Source of the DNA: Carnegiea gigantea
Taxonomy: Eukaryota > Streptophyta > Magnoliopsida > Caryophyllales > Cactaceae
DNA: 64,000 bases
Direction: 5' to 3'
Assembly: GCA_029747015.1 (NCBI GenBank)
Contig: JAKOGI010000580.1
Span: forward strand, 62,001 to 126,000
The translations under genes were made by a program, and so were the position numbers. The notes under the pieces are model-generated. The model worked only from the letters and a program-made list of their open reading frames with translations, ran no database searches and was not told the DNA's origin. Below, one piece after another: positions 33,696-44,085 of the stretch (position 1 is its first letter; each line of letters opens with the position of its first letter).

Positions 33696-35156
33696 ATGGG
33701 AAGATCACCTTGCTGTGATAGAAATGGCCTCAAGAAAGGTCCCTGGACACCAGAACAAGATGAGAAGCTCCTCCGTTACATTCAGGTTCACGGCCCTGGC
33801 CACTGGCGAACCCTCCCAAAAAATGCTGGTAATTGTATCTTAATTTGTAGTTCTTATAAGTATGTCCAAATATATATTTTATTTTCTCTTTTTTGTATTT
33901 TTTTTTTTTTTTCAGTCAATGACATCTAACTTTGGGTCTTATAAAACCAAACTAATTTTTAGTTTAGAGTCCTAAAAAAATAAAAAGAATTCTCATGGTG
34001 CTGTAAAATAAGACGGATTTATTTGTCTCCACATTTATCTAGAGCATTACTCCGTTTTTAATTGATGATTTGTTATCTGATGTTTATTACAAAATAATGT
34101 GCACTTATAGATATATCTGTCTGTAATTTTTTATTATTTTGTGTGTAGGGCTTCAAAGATGTGGGAAAAGTTGTCGCTTGAGGTGGACCAACTATCTAAG
34201 GCCTGATATCAAGAGAGGGAGGTTTTCTTTTGAGGAAGAAGAAATCATTATTCAACTACATAGTATTTTAGGCAACAAGTAAGAGTTAGTAATTGCTTAT
34301 TGACTTTGTGTATTTATCATTTTCAGTCTGTTGCTTGGATTGCTATATATTATGTGAACAAACAGACATCCTAATAAACAGTTCACCTAATACTCTATAT
34401 CACGTCTACGAAATAAATAATGATCAAACTTTGAACACAAGCTGTTCCATTTTGAGAGATTTGTCCAAACGCTAATCTGTGATGGTTTCCAAAATCCCTA
34501 GGTGGTCAGCCATTGCTGCTCGGTTGCCAGGAAGAACAGATAATGAGATCAAGAACTATTGGAACACACACATTCGAAAGAGACTAGTCAAAATGGGAAT
34601 TGATCCTGTGACCCACAGCCCTCGCCTCGATCTGCTTGAACAGTTTTCATCCGCAATGTGCTCATCATCTTTGCAGCTAAACAACCTCTCCAACTTACTT
34701 GGCCTTCAAGCAATCTTAAACCCAGATTTACTCCATCTCCTTGGGAATCTCATTTTACCCCAAAATCGACAGGACTCTCAAACCCATCTCCCAAATCTCA
34801 TCAACCAAAACCAATCCCAACTTCCCACTTCAACCGCTGATCAATTCCCTGCCTCTATTTCCTTCTCAAGTCTAACACGAGTCGATCCAAAATCGAACCA
34901 GTATGTCAGATGCCAACTGAGCCCAGAGGACTCAAGCCTGAGTTTTGGAGCCAATGTCTTGGGGCAAAGAGGATTTGAGAACTGTTTGAATAACAACCAA
35001 AGTTTCGGATTCGATACACTAGGTTCAAAGACCATGATCAGTTCTTCACGCAATGTTAATGCATCCATGAAGGGAAGCTGCAGCAGTGAAGATGATAGCA
35101 GCAGCATCAAGTTTGAAATTCCTGCTGGCTGCCTCGACATTAATGATTTCCTCTGA
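33696..35156 (+). CDS. R2R3-MYB transcription factor, subgroup-11-like, three exons
   Basis: Exons 33696-33828, 34149-34278 and 34502-35156 (133, 130 and 655 bp) join to 305 codons. Both introns (320 and 223 bp) start GT and end AG and fall at the positions most plant R2R3-MYB genes share. R2 is about residues 14-61 (W17, W37, W57); R3 is about 67-112 (F70, W89, W108). The N-terminus [17 protein letters not shown] and the segment [16 protein letters not shown] after R3 match the MYB41/49/74/102 group, known regulators of osmotic-stress, wound, cuticle and suberin responses. R3 lacks the Arg/Lys-containing bHLH-interaction signature, so bHLH-independent action is expected. The C-terminus is Ser/Asn-rich, with an acidic patch and the end CLDINDFL, a possible activation region. 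No stop or frameshift is seen, so the gene appears intact. Nuclear, DNA-binding. Confidence 0.95.
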
Positions 35157-36259
35157 ATAACATCGTAGTTAGGATGAAGACCGTAGGGCCATTTTATAGC
35201 AACCATGTGCGATTTTAGGCACATTTTTGCATTTTCTAATGTGTTCATTTGTTTGCTCTATTTTTTTCCCCCTCAATTCTACACCCCCACCCTTTCTTTT
35301 CGTTTTTGTAGAAAGAGGCAGAGTGTTTTGCTTTTGCAGCTTTGTAAAGAAATCTTGTATATTCGAGCTTTCCTTTTCAATTAGCCGTAAGGGAAATCTT
35401 GTCTATTCGGGCTTTGTTTTTTGAATGACAATGCTTTTGAATGAAGTTGACAATTTGAAATATGATTACTAACTTTTTAAGAATCATTTGCAGCCATAAT
35501 CATATCTATGAGTGGTTATCCAAAAAAAAAAAAAAATCATATCTAGATAAGTAACATAATAATTATCTTGCTACAAGGCAAGACACTTATTGAGTGGGTT
35601 ATTTTTAGCTTAAAAATTACGTTATCATATATTATATTGCAAATGAATGCTATGATTAAATAGTGAATGATATTACCATTAATAGATTGTGTAAAATTGA
35701 AATATTATTAATAATTTTTGATAATTATAAAAACACACTTATAATATGTTTTCACACATAGGGTTAATTAAATTAGGATATCATTTAATACTAGACAATA
35801 GTAATCTTATTGGATAGTCTCGCACATGCATGAGTCAAATATATGTTGTATTATGTTTATTGTTTTTATCTCATATTTGTAAGAACACCATCTTTTTTCA
35901 TTTATTCAACGTAAGCTTTCGGCCGCTAGAGTACTGCTCGATCTAGTGGGCAAGTAAGGAAATACAGGAAAGGCATTGGACCAAGCTATGTTCCACAAAG
36001 ACAGCCGTAGAGATTTAAAAAAAGAAGCTTATATGGTACTTTTATGGATTTGTATTTCCACAATCCATATAACTACTAATATACTAAAAATATCCTCTAT
36101 GGAAAATACGCAACAATATATGAACAAGGGCAACTTTCAATATAAGTCCTATTTTCGCAAAATCTAGAAAAATTCGAGTGGCGGCAGCCTTACCCCTACT
36201 AGTACAAGTGCAATCAGAGGCATTGATTGCAAGAGCCTATAGAGAAAATTTTTCAAAAA
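35157..36259. other. 3' flank of the MYB gene, no further gene
   Basis: The first 300 bp or so are T-rich with stop codons in all frames and probably hold the 3' untranslated region; no AATAAA was found, only AATGAA-like variants near 35440. An A13 run lies at 35522-35534. The rest is AT-rich flank up to the Tat element. Confidence 0.5.
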
Positions 36260-36264
36260 CCATT

Positions 36265-36788
36265 TGTTTCCAAACTTTCTGGTTTCTTTAGGAGTGACGT
36301 GGGATATGAGGGGGCTTACGTGATGGAAAGGGTGTGCGTCCGACAATCCACTCTGCACGTGTCTGAACCTGCAAAAAGGCCACCCACGGATTGGGATTCG
36401 AGGAATGCCTATCTGACGGTGAAGTAAGTGTGAGATCCTACAGAAGAGATAATGCAGGAAAAGTAAAAAGGGAGGGATCTTGTTAGGGGATAAGTGTCTG
36501 ATGATATTGATTGTGCATGATGGATGACTCCTCAGAATTTTCTGCCCTCTTCCTAAGGTGAGTAGGTGGGTATTTATATATAGTCGTTATTGTCAGGGGT
36601 AAAATCGTAATTTCATTCAAGGTCTATGCCTGACGGGCCGTAAGGCTGTTTCCCTTGGTAGGTCCGGGAATGGCCTCAGGGTCTGGGAATGGCCTCAGGG
36701 TCTAGGAATGGCTACAAATGGTCATTGGGGCTTAGGCCCACGAGTATATTTTATAGGGCCTGTGTTGGATTCAGGTTTTCCTGAATCA
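36265..36788 (-). repeat. 3' LTR of the Tat element
   Basis: Starts TG and ends CA; co-linear with 49679-50160 (shared GGTTTCTTTAGGAGTGACGT, AATCGTAATTTCATTC, TTGGATTCAGGTTTTCC). It is about 40 bp longer, partly because of a local duplication of GG(T/G)CTGGGAATGGCCTCA around 36660-36710. The minus strand has a TATATATAAA box at about 36570-36580. Confidence 0.9.
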
Positions 36789-37769
36789 TTTAGGCCCTTA
36801 TATTTTGCATGTGTGTCCATCAGAACGAGTTGATAGGTAGAATCTGGAGCGAGTTCTAGTTGAAGTAATTACCCACAGACTTTTAAAATGCAATTTTCCA
36901 ATCAAAGCAACCCTATCACTTGTGGATACTTGTGCTTCAATCTAGGAGCCTGGGGGCTTACCAAGGCAACTTCGCTCCTGAGATTCGAATGCAGCATTGA
37001 GAAGTTCCCCCCTTTTGTATATAAACAGGGGGGTTTGTTTAGCGGTGCTGCATATTGGTTTCTGTCTGGTTTTCATCTTGCTAGTAGTTTCCCAATCATG
37101 GTTTTCCCCTACTACCTCGACACCGAGGAGATGGCATTGTTTGTGTGGGAAACCTTCAGCTGGCACTTGAGGAGCACGTCCCGGCCTCCCCTGCCACTTC
37201 TAATGGATCACCACGACCTATGTCCAACTTCATCCTAGCTGACGTCGAAGAAGCCGCCCATGACTTTCGCCTCCCTGGACTGGTTTAGGTCACTTTTTAT
37301 GCCATGGTGGTCAATGGGGCCCTGGAGCTGGGCGTACTGAGCAGAGGCATGGCCGCGGTTCTAAGATCCGCCCTAACGAGTCTGCGGTGGTTCATCTTCG
37401 AGGGCTGGCTGTAACAAAACAGGGATAATATTTTAAGAGCTCGCTAGTCTGATCCTGCGGCCGCAGGGGTGGGGTCGGGCACTTAGGCAACCAGGAGGAG
37501 AGCATTAGGGCAAATGAGGCTCCGCCTGCATCTGATGGTGAAGACGGTCGGTGATCTTAGGCTCAGGTGTTTTTCTCTCTCCACCTCTTTTTTTTTTTTT
37601 TTTTTGTACTGCCAGCCATGTAATCGTTTACACTGGTAAAGAAGAGTAGCTTTTTTACTCAATGACTTTGGCCTTCAATTGATATTGTTATGTGCTTGCT
37701 AGTCCTAGGGTTGTGTTTCTTGTGTGTTGAGAATAACAGAGATCATAGGTCGTGCTGTATAACCCTTGA
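36789..37769. other. 3' untranslated part of the Tat element
   Basis: Adjacent to the 3' LTR. The purine tract expected here is weak (ATAAGGGCCTAAA on the minus strand). A 116-codon plus-strand frame (36888-37238) contains LDTEEMALFVWETFSWHL but no family I recognise; it may be another decayed part of the antisense gene. A T17 run lies at about 37589-37605. Confidence 0.45.
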
Positions 37770-37945
37770 CCCCTTGGGGGGGGGGCGAAAGACGTAACTG
37801 CTGTTCTGGGTAGCCTTAGCCCCATGAGGGCTAAAGGTGTAGTGACCGGTTCTAGGCCGTGTTGGGTAGCCTTAGCCCCTTTAGGGCTAGAGACGTAGCA
37901 ACTAACCTGGGGACATGCTATGAGGCCCTTAGCCCTTGGGGGGCT
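37770..37945. repeat. 57-bp tandem repeat, left block (about 3 copies)
   Basis: Three diverged units with the core CCTTAGCCCCnTnnGGGCTA and GTAGnGACC. Same family as 39780-40290 and 43865-44010. The block is cut off at 37945 where unrelated sequence begins. Confidence 0.8.
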
Positions 37946-39774
37946 TGATAGATATCTCCTAAGGTAAGATCTTGATTTTGAGTGATTATTTGAATTATGT
38001 GATAAACAACACTTTATGGAGTTTTACTTAAACTTTAAAAGGCTTAGCAATTGACAATGACTCGATTCAAACCATATGATTGGAGATGAAGGGCGTAGGT
38101 GGCTGCCCTAAATAGCTTTGTTTCCAAGCACAAAAATCGATTTTTATGCATTCATTTTCCTAAACTTCCAGAATGTTTAGAGCCATTCTTTTGGTTATGA
38201 TGTTAATAAACATCCTTAAGTACCAAGCCATACAAAGAGGTTCAAGTTAAATCAAGTTTAGCATGAAGATCACAAGCCTTAAACTAGACCATTTTAGTTT
38301 AGGCCATTTTTGACCCGGTTGTAAGTTTTAAGTTGATTCTTTAGCTTGAAATTAATTTAAAGTTGATTTCTTTGCTAAGAGGGTTTATAAATATCCTAAT
38401 AAACTTAGTTATATAATTAAATCAGTTTTAAGTTGAAGTTTTCTCCAAGTTTTCAAAGCCATAAAATCAGAAGGTCACGTTTTCACATCAAGCATGTACC
38501 CTGTTTTGCACCTTTGATTTCTTAGGTCTTTGAAAGCTTTAAGTCCAATATTTTTGCATAGTATAATACCTTAGGGTGTCTACCACAAAAGCATGCCAAG
38601 AAAAACCAGTTAAACCAACTTCAAAAGGACAAACCAAGCATAACAGCCAAACCATGCTAGATTGAGCCTAACTCTACCCGGTATTGTTTGACTTATTGTT
38701 TAGGCATCTTCATGATGATCTAGGCTTGGTTTCTTAATGATGGGGTTTGTTAACATCTAGGGGTTACCCCCCATGTAAAGAAATGCCACATAACCGGACA
38801 CTAAGCAAGGTAAAACCCTTACACAGGTGGCGCCCAAAACCGGCTCCATGTGGTTGTTTGCTTCTTTATGAAGTTTACCTTCCTAGTTGGGTTTTCCTAC
38901 TCCTACATCTTGCCTACTTAGATGCTTACCAGGCTGATGACTCACCTAGCAAGCACACATGCAAGATGACACGTCACATACATGTCACCTTACTTCAAAG
39001 CTAAGGAAAGACACCAATAGCGTTATGATTGGAGAGTTGTAAAGTACACCATGCAGCAGCCATTTATCTCTCCTCTCATGTGCATTTGCATTAGTTTAAG
39101 TTAAATAATATGTTTTAGCTTATGTTTAGTTGTTAATCAGTATGTATTGCTAGAGTCAGCTTGTAATTAGCTTAGTCATAAGCATACTTTTGTAAATTAG
39201 TTTAGTTAAGCTAGATTAAAGGTTTCCTAGCTAGAAACAAAACCCTAAACACTAAGGCAGCTCCATTTGGCCATGTATATGATCCATGGTTGTCTCATTT
39301 TGTAATTAAGTTGTGAGTTAAAGAAAAGTTAAGCGTTACTCCTTAAACTGTGTGTTTGAATACTTTACTTGCTTATCCTTACTTAGGCCGAGTAGGGTGG
39401 TGATCAAGTAAGTCTTAAATCTTATTTAGGTGGTGTATCTATATCCTAAACAAAGTTAAGGGCCCTAAATGTGTTCCTGGTGGTGTATCTGTATCCTTGA
39501 ACAAGCTTAGTTTCTCCCTACATTAGTCTTTGCGTTTATTCTGTATCCAAAGATTAGTTTAGTTTCTATCCTTTATTTCATTTTTCCATTTAAAAACCCT
39601 TTGATTCTAAGTCCTTTATCCTTGGTGTTCCAGCTAGTTCACATTAAGCTTGAACGTATTCTATCCTAAAAGTGTGAAAATATCATTTCTAGTTTTAAAA
39701 CGTGTTTGAATTACCTTTAATTATTATCTTTTTTGGCTTTAGTTTTCACTCTTGAATTGAGTTAAGCTTAACCC
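37946..39774. mobile_element. Insertion in the 57-bp array, possible solo LTR
   Basis: About 1.8 kb of AT-richer sequence unlike the flanking G/C-rich repeat, which resumes in phase with its unit on the right. The edges carry similar words (TTGATAGATAT at the left, TTGAGAGATAC at the right). The right third (39100-39600) resembles an LTR transcript leader with a repeated GGTGGTGTATCT phrase (39430 and 39480). No coding frame and no second copy were found, so solo LTR is inference. Confidence 0.4.
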
Positions 39775-39779
39775 TTGAG

Positions 39780-40290
39780 AGATACATTAGGGTTAGAGAT
39801 GTACTGACCAGTCTGAGGCTGTGCTGGGTAGCCTTAGGCCCTTGGGGGCTAAAGATCTAGTGACCGACCCTAGGTCATGCCATGAGGTCCCTAGCCCCTT
39901 TGGTGCTAAGGGTGTAGCGACTGGCCTGGGGCCGTGCTATGAGGCCCTTAGCCCCTTGGGGGCTAGAGATGTAGTGACCGGCCCTATGCCGTGCTTTGAG
40001 GCCCTTAGCCCCTTAGTGGCTAAGGGTGCAGCGACCGGCCTGGGGCCGTGCTATGAGGCTCTTAACCCCTTGGGGGCTGAAGGTGTAGCGACCGGCTTTA
40101 GGCCGTGGTTAGAGGCCATTAGCCCCTTGGGGACTAAAGGTGTAGCGACCGGCTTAGACCCGTGCTATGAGGCACTTACCCTTTGGGGTGCAAAGGTATA
40201 GCAACCGGCTCTAGGCCGTGCTTGGAGGCCCTTAGCCCCTTGTGGGATAAAGTTATAACGATCGGCCTCAGGACGTGCCCTGCTATGAAA
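39780..40290. repeat. 57-bp tandem repeat, main block (about 8-9 copies)
   Basis: The unit runs from GTAGCGACCGGCCTGGGGCCGTGCTATGAGG onward through TTAGCCCCTTGGGGGCTA and is 57 bp long. Because 57 is a multiple of three, one plus frame stays open for 126 codons (39821-40201) and would encode a 19-residue repeat of the form GLGPCYEALSPLGA. I see no start context or partner that makes this a real gene. Such arrays are known in the 3' regions of Tat elements. Confidence 0.92.
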
Positions 40291-40464
40291 GCACAACTTC
40301 GGGATCTCTGCCCTTCTCATCATCTGCTCGTAACCTTATTCATTCGTTATTTTGTTCGTTTAACAAGCATATGCATTTAAGTGCCATGTGTAGGGGTGTG
40401 ACTGGCACTTCAGGTATGTCCTGCCTCGATTGGTAAGTCGACATTCCCCTTCTCATACCCCCTC

Positions 40465-40472
40465 TATATAAG
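40465..40472 (+). promoter_or_regulatory. TATA box for the plus-strand gene inside the Tat element
   Basis: TATATAAG preceded by a CCCCCTC run, in a locally GC-rich, LTR-free segment. It lies 258 bp upstream of the first Met codon of the antisense gene (40723) and points along the plus strand, opposite to the element's own transcription. This is a sequence match plus position, not measured promoter activity. Confidence 0.5.
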
Positions 40473-40722
40473 AGGCGTGGGGATTCTAGCTGAGGTCTCT
40501 TTGAGTCTGCTCGTAGGAATTTCTAGAGATAGAAGCGAATTTCCTAGAGGGAGAAGCTCCATCCTTTTCCTACCTGCCACCAAAATTATTGTTGAATCTT
40601 CAACCTTTCGTTCTTTGTGTCTTCAAAGGTAGTTGTTCATCTTCAACCTTCGCCTTCAAACCTTTGTAGGTACGCACTTCGTGTATCTGTTTAAAGCTTG
40701 CTTTTGCATTATTAGATATGTT

Positions 40723-43583
40723 ATGTCGTCTTCATGTTTGTCAAGTGAGACCGTCTCGGAAAGGTCGGCCGGTCCTCGAGAGGAGGGCCTCCATCCCCAT
40801 TTTTCCTACCTCCTGGCCAAGATCGATGGTTGGGTGGTAGCCTTTTTTCCTCTAAAAAATTAGTTTAGGGAAGTCAGAAAGATTCCCTATGCGATGCCTA
40901 CTTATGAGCCCAAAGCACCCTCTTGGTCAAGTTGCGAATATTCTTCCACCACTAATATCCTTAGTATTGAGGAGAAGGTTATTTACCCTTGGGAAATTGA
41001 CCTCGCTGTTTCCTGTATGTCTGATGTTCAAGAACGCAAGCTGGCTATGGCCAAACTACCGTGCCGCTGAAGATTGTCTCCGAACTCATGGCCGAAGGAT
41101 ATTCAGTAGGTAATTCATACTCTACCTCGGATTCCCATAGATAAAGTGTGGAGGTTTGTTCAACCAGTTCTAGCACCCTTAAAAGGAGAAGGGAGGCTTA
41201 TTTGATGAGTTCTCCCTCCTCGGTTTCCACCACCAAGATAGACCATGCCCAAAGGGGCCATCTAGGAGGCCGCCGTAGAGAAGATGCACTTCCCTGGGGA
41301 ACAAGAGCGTTCAGATCCTGGGGATGGGCCAAGCATGCGCTTTCCCAACCCTAAGGTAGTGCGCATCTTAAAGAGACCGGCCTTGGAGGAGAAGTACCTC
41401 CTCCCTGTCGGATCTAAGTTCGTGATTCCTGATCTGGATGCCACAGTCAACAGGCTGCCCCCGGGATGTATAGCAATCTATCGGATAGCCCTCTCCTATG
41501 GCCTTAGATTCCCACTATATAAGGTCATTGTGAAGATTTTAAACAAGTACAAGTTGGCACCTGCGTAAATTATGCCTACATCTGAGCACAATCTGTGCTT
41601 TTTTATCGCTACTTGTGAGTTGCATGGGCTGCCCTGTACCAGCCGAGCCTTCGGGTTGGTACATATAGTGCAGAAGGCTCCGAGTGAGACCGGGGAGACT
41701 GGCTAGTCTAGCTTTAACAATCGAAAGGGCTTTATGACCGCCATCAAGAAGAAATCGAAGTTAAAAAAACTAGGAATATGATTTCCTTTTTATGCACTGT
41801 GTAGCTGGCTAGGCTGACCATCCCGATTGAAACGATGGTGAACTGATCCGGAACCTATTCGGTGAGCCGACCTCCAAGGAAAGGGAGATCGTGCGATGTT
41901 TTCAGTACTATATTCGGAAAAATAACTGGCCAAAGCCCCTTCCAGCTTTCATGCCACGAATAGTAGACATGGGCAAAGAGCCTGACGCCTGCAGGTCAAA
42001 TCCAGTGACTAGGAGCCTTTTAACTGGCTCCTTAAGCAGTCGTATTTCGAGAACGAGGATTTCTCACGGCCATCGGCCTGCTTATCTTTGAGAAATATTC
42101 TAAGGGTATTTTACGTCATCCTTGTGTGTTGTCCTCCCCTTAGTTTTGACCTAACTTACTTTTCCTTTATGCAAAACAAGCCTAGGAAATGTTGTCTCGC
42201 TTCAAGAGTGAGGATGCCAATCCAGAAAAAGTGGCCGCCAAGGTTGCTCAGCACCGAGAGGAGGAAAGGCATCGCCGTGTTGCATCCCAAGTGAGGAAGG
42301 TTCATCTTGCTAGCTGTAATTTTGCGTATCCACATAATTTTTCTACTTTTACACACTAACTTAGGGCCGTGTTGCATCCCAAGTGAGGAAGGTTCATCTT
42401 GCTAGCTGTAATCTTGCGTATCCACATAATTTTTCTACTTTTAGACACTAACTTAGGGCACCTTAACAGGTTCCTAAGGTCATGCTATGTGGTTAAAAAC
42501 CCCCAACCGTTGCTCTGAGCCTTCCTCGATTGACCGTGTGCAAGCGCCTACGCCAGAAGGAGGGGGAGGAGACCACTGCCGTAGCAGCTTCCACTCCCTT
42601 AAGGACCGGCCGGCCCCAACTAGGGTGTGTCGAGGCCGAACAGGCGCCTTCGCTGGGGGAATTCGAGGAGCCAGCCGTTCAGGCGGCCACTGGCGAGGCA
42701 AGGCGGCCACCTTAGCTGGGGGGCTCCCAAGGGAGCCAGCCGACCCCTCAGCCATGAGTCGGCAAGGTGTCTGTCAGTAAGTTGGTCGGGGCCGTAGACT
42801 TCATGGGGGCTAACCTCCTTAAAAGTTTGAACTGGTAGAGCGTCTCGCCAGGTCATGGGACCTCGTATGACAGCTTTTGACTATCCTCTGGGGATCACTG
42901 AAGAACAGGTGGTCATTACCGAGGTAAAGATGTCATATGTTTATTCTTCTCTTCCCCCTTTGTTTTTACCCTCCGTGTTAGTTCACCTCTCTATAGGCCT
43001 TTACCTGGGCATTGAAAGCCGTGAGGTCAGCACACTCCATTGCCTTCTTGTAAGAATGAATTCGTGGCCTCCAGGACTCCAATGCCCTCTTAGAGGAACA
43101 AGTCTGAGGCCTCTAGGAGGAACGACGAAATGCAGAGGACTTAGTGGCTAGGTACAAGCGTCACTGGAAAACACTAAAGAAGGCCAAGGAAGCCTGGAAG
43201 ACTGAAAAGAAAGAATTACACTGCCAACTAGAAGATGCTCACATAAAAGTAAAGGCCGAGAAGATTGCGAGCCAAGAAAGAGCCGCGAAGGCTGACAATC
43301 AGAGTTATCAGCGCGGCCAGGAGGAACTTATAGAATACTTCCAGGAATTCCTGGAGACCCTGGCCCCCAGTGATTTTTAGCAGGACAGGTATTTTGAAGT
43401 TTATATCAAGTATATCGAGGACCGCTGCCATGCTCGTAAAGCAACTAAAGACCCTGATCAGGCCAAATTTTAGCTGATGGCTTCTGTGGATGAGGGTTAG
43501 GGTGAGCCTGAAGACAATGCCCTATTAGATTGAGAAGGCACGGAGAATGAAGGCAACGATGATAAGGACCCGACCCTTTGATG
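40723..43583 (+). pseudogene. Antisense extra gene of the Tat element (broken)
   Basis: Runs on the strand opposite to gag-pol. Pieces in order: MSSSCLSSETVSERS... (40723); a helical/linker part with frameshifts; a conserved core in an open stretch 41284-41568 (LPPGCIAIYRIALSYGLRFP, then VKILNKYKLAPA) and its continuation LCFFIATCELHGLP (41600); intron-like segments with GT...AG ends (about 42290-42363, 42925-42995); a charged coiled-coil-like part RYKRHWKTLKKAKEAWKTEK... (43150-43380); an acidic tail to 43583. The core resembles plant proteins annotated as 'putative gypsy type transposon' (Pfam PF04195, from memory). Extra antisense genes of unknown role between pol and 3' LTR are described for Tat elements. 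At least six stops or frame changes make this copy inactive. Confidence 0.8.
42274..42457. repeat. 92-bp tandem duplication within the antisense gene
   Basis: Two nearly identical copies (42274-42365 and 42366-42457) start GCCGTGTTGCATCCCAA and end CACTAACTTAGG. Each copy holds a segment that starts GTGAGG and ends TTAG, so the duplication appears to copy the end of an exon together with a short intron. The few differences mean it is recent compared with the element. Confidence 0.9.
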
Positions 43584-43864
43584 CAAAAGCTTGTAGTCGT
43601 CTTCCTTTCATATTCTTCTTCCAATCCTCCCTTTTTCTTTTTTGCTGTTTCGCTTTGGTGTCTATGCTTACCCAAAGTATTAATGAAATTCTTTGTTTAG
43701 CCACTTCTGTTATCAATGACTTGTTGTTCACTTTTCATTCTGCTCACCTTCATACAAACTACACTATCGTGACTATGCATCTCTAGCTCTTAAGTGAAAC
43801 GACAAGTTAGGGAGGAGTAGTCTCTCATGAAGAAAAGCTATAATAGTTACATTGTGAACCCCTT

Positions 43865-44010
43865 AGCTTCTAGGGGAGTAGAAGGTGTGGTGGCTGGCTT
43901 AAGGGCCGTGCTGTGAGGCCCTTAGCCCTTTAGGGGCTAAGGGTGTAGCGATCGGCCTGGGGCCATGCTATGAGGTCCGTAGCCCCTTAGGGGCTAAAGG
44001 TGTGTGGTGG
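43865..44010. repeat. 57-bp tandem repeat, right block (about 2-3 copies)
   Basis: Units of the same family as 39780-40290, on the far side of the antisense gene, next to the end of integrase. The antisense gene is therefore bracketed by the same repeat. Confidence 0.85.
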
Positions 44011-44085
44011 GAGGGAAAGAGGAAGGAGATTTAGCATGGCCGACAATAGCCATGCGCATGGTTATTGCAAAATGTTGTAGATACA

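Noticed and set aside
34841..35248. 135-codon minus-strand frame across MYB exon 3
   Set aside because: Shadow of the MYB coding sequence; its frame has no motif, while the plus frame has the family signature.
36888..37238. 116-codon plus-strand frame as a host gene
   Set aside because: Lies inside the Tat element directly after its LTR, has no recognised domain and soon meets stops; at most a decayed part of the antisense gene.
39821..40201. 126-codon frame with 19-residue repeats as a gene
   Set aside because: The frame is open because the repeat unit is 57 bp. There is no start context, promoter or non-repeat coding part. Kept as a repeat.
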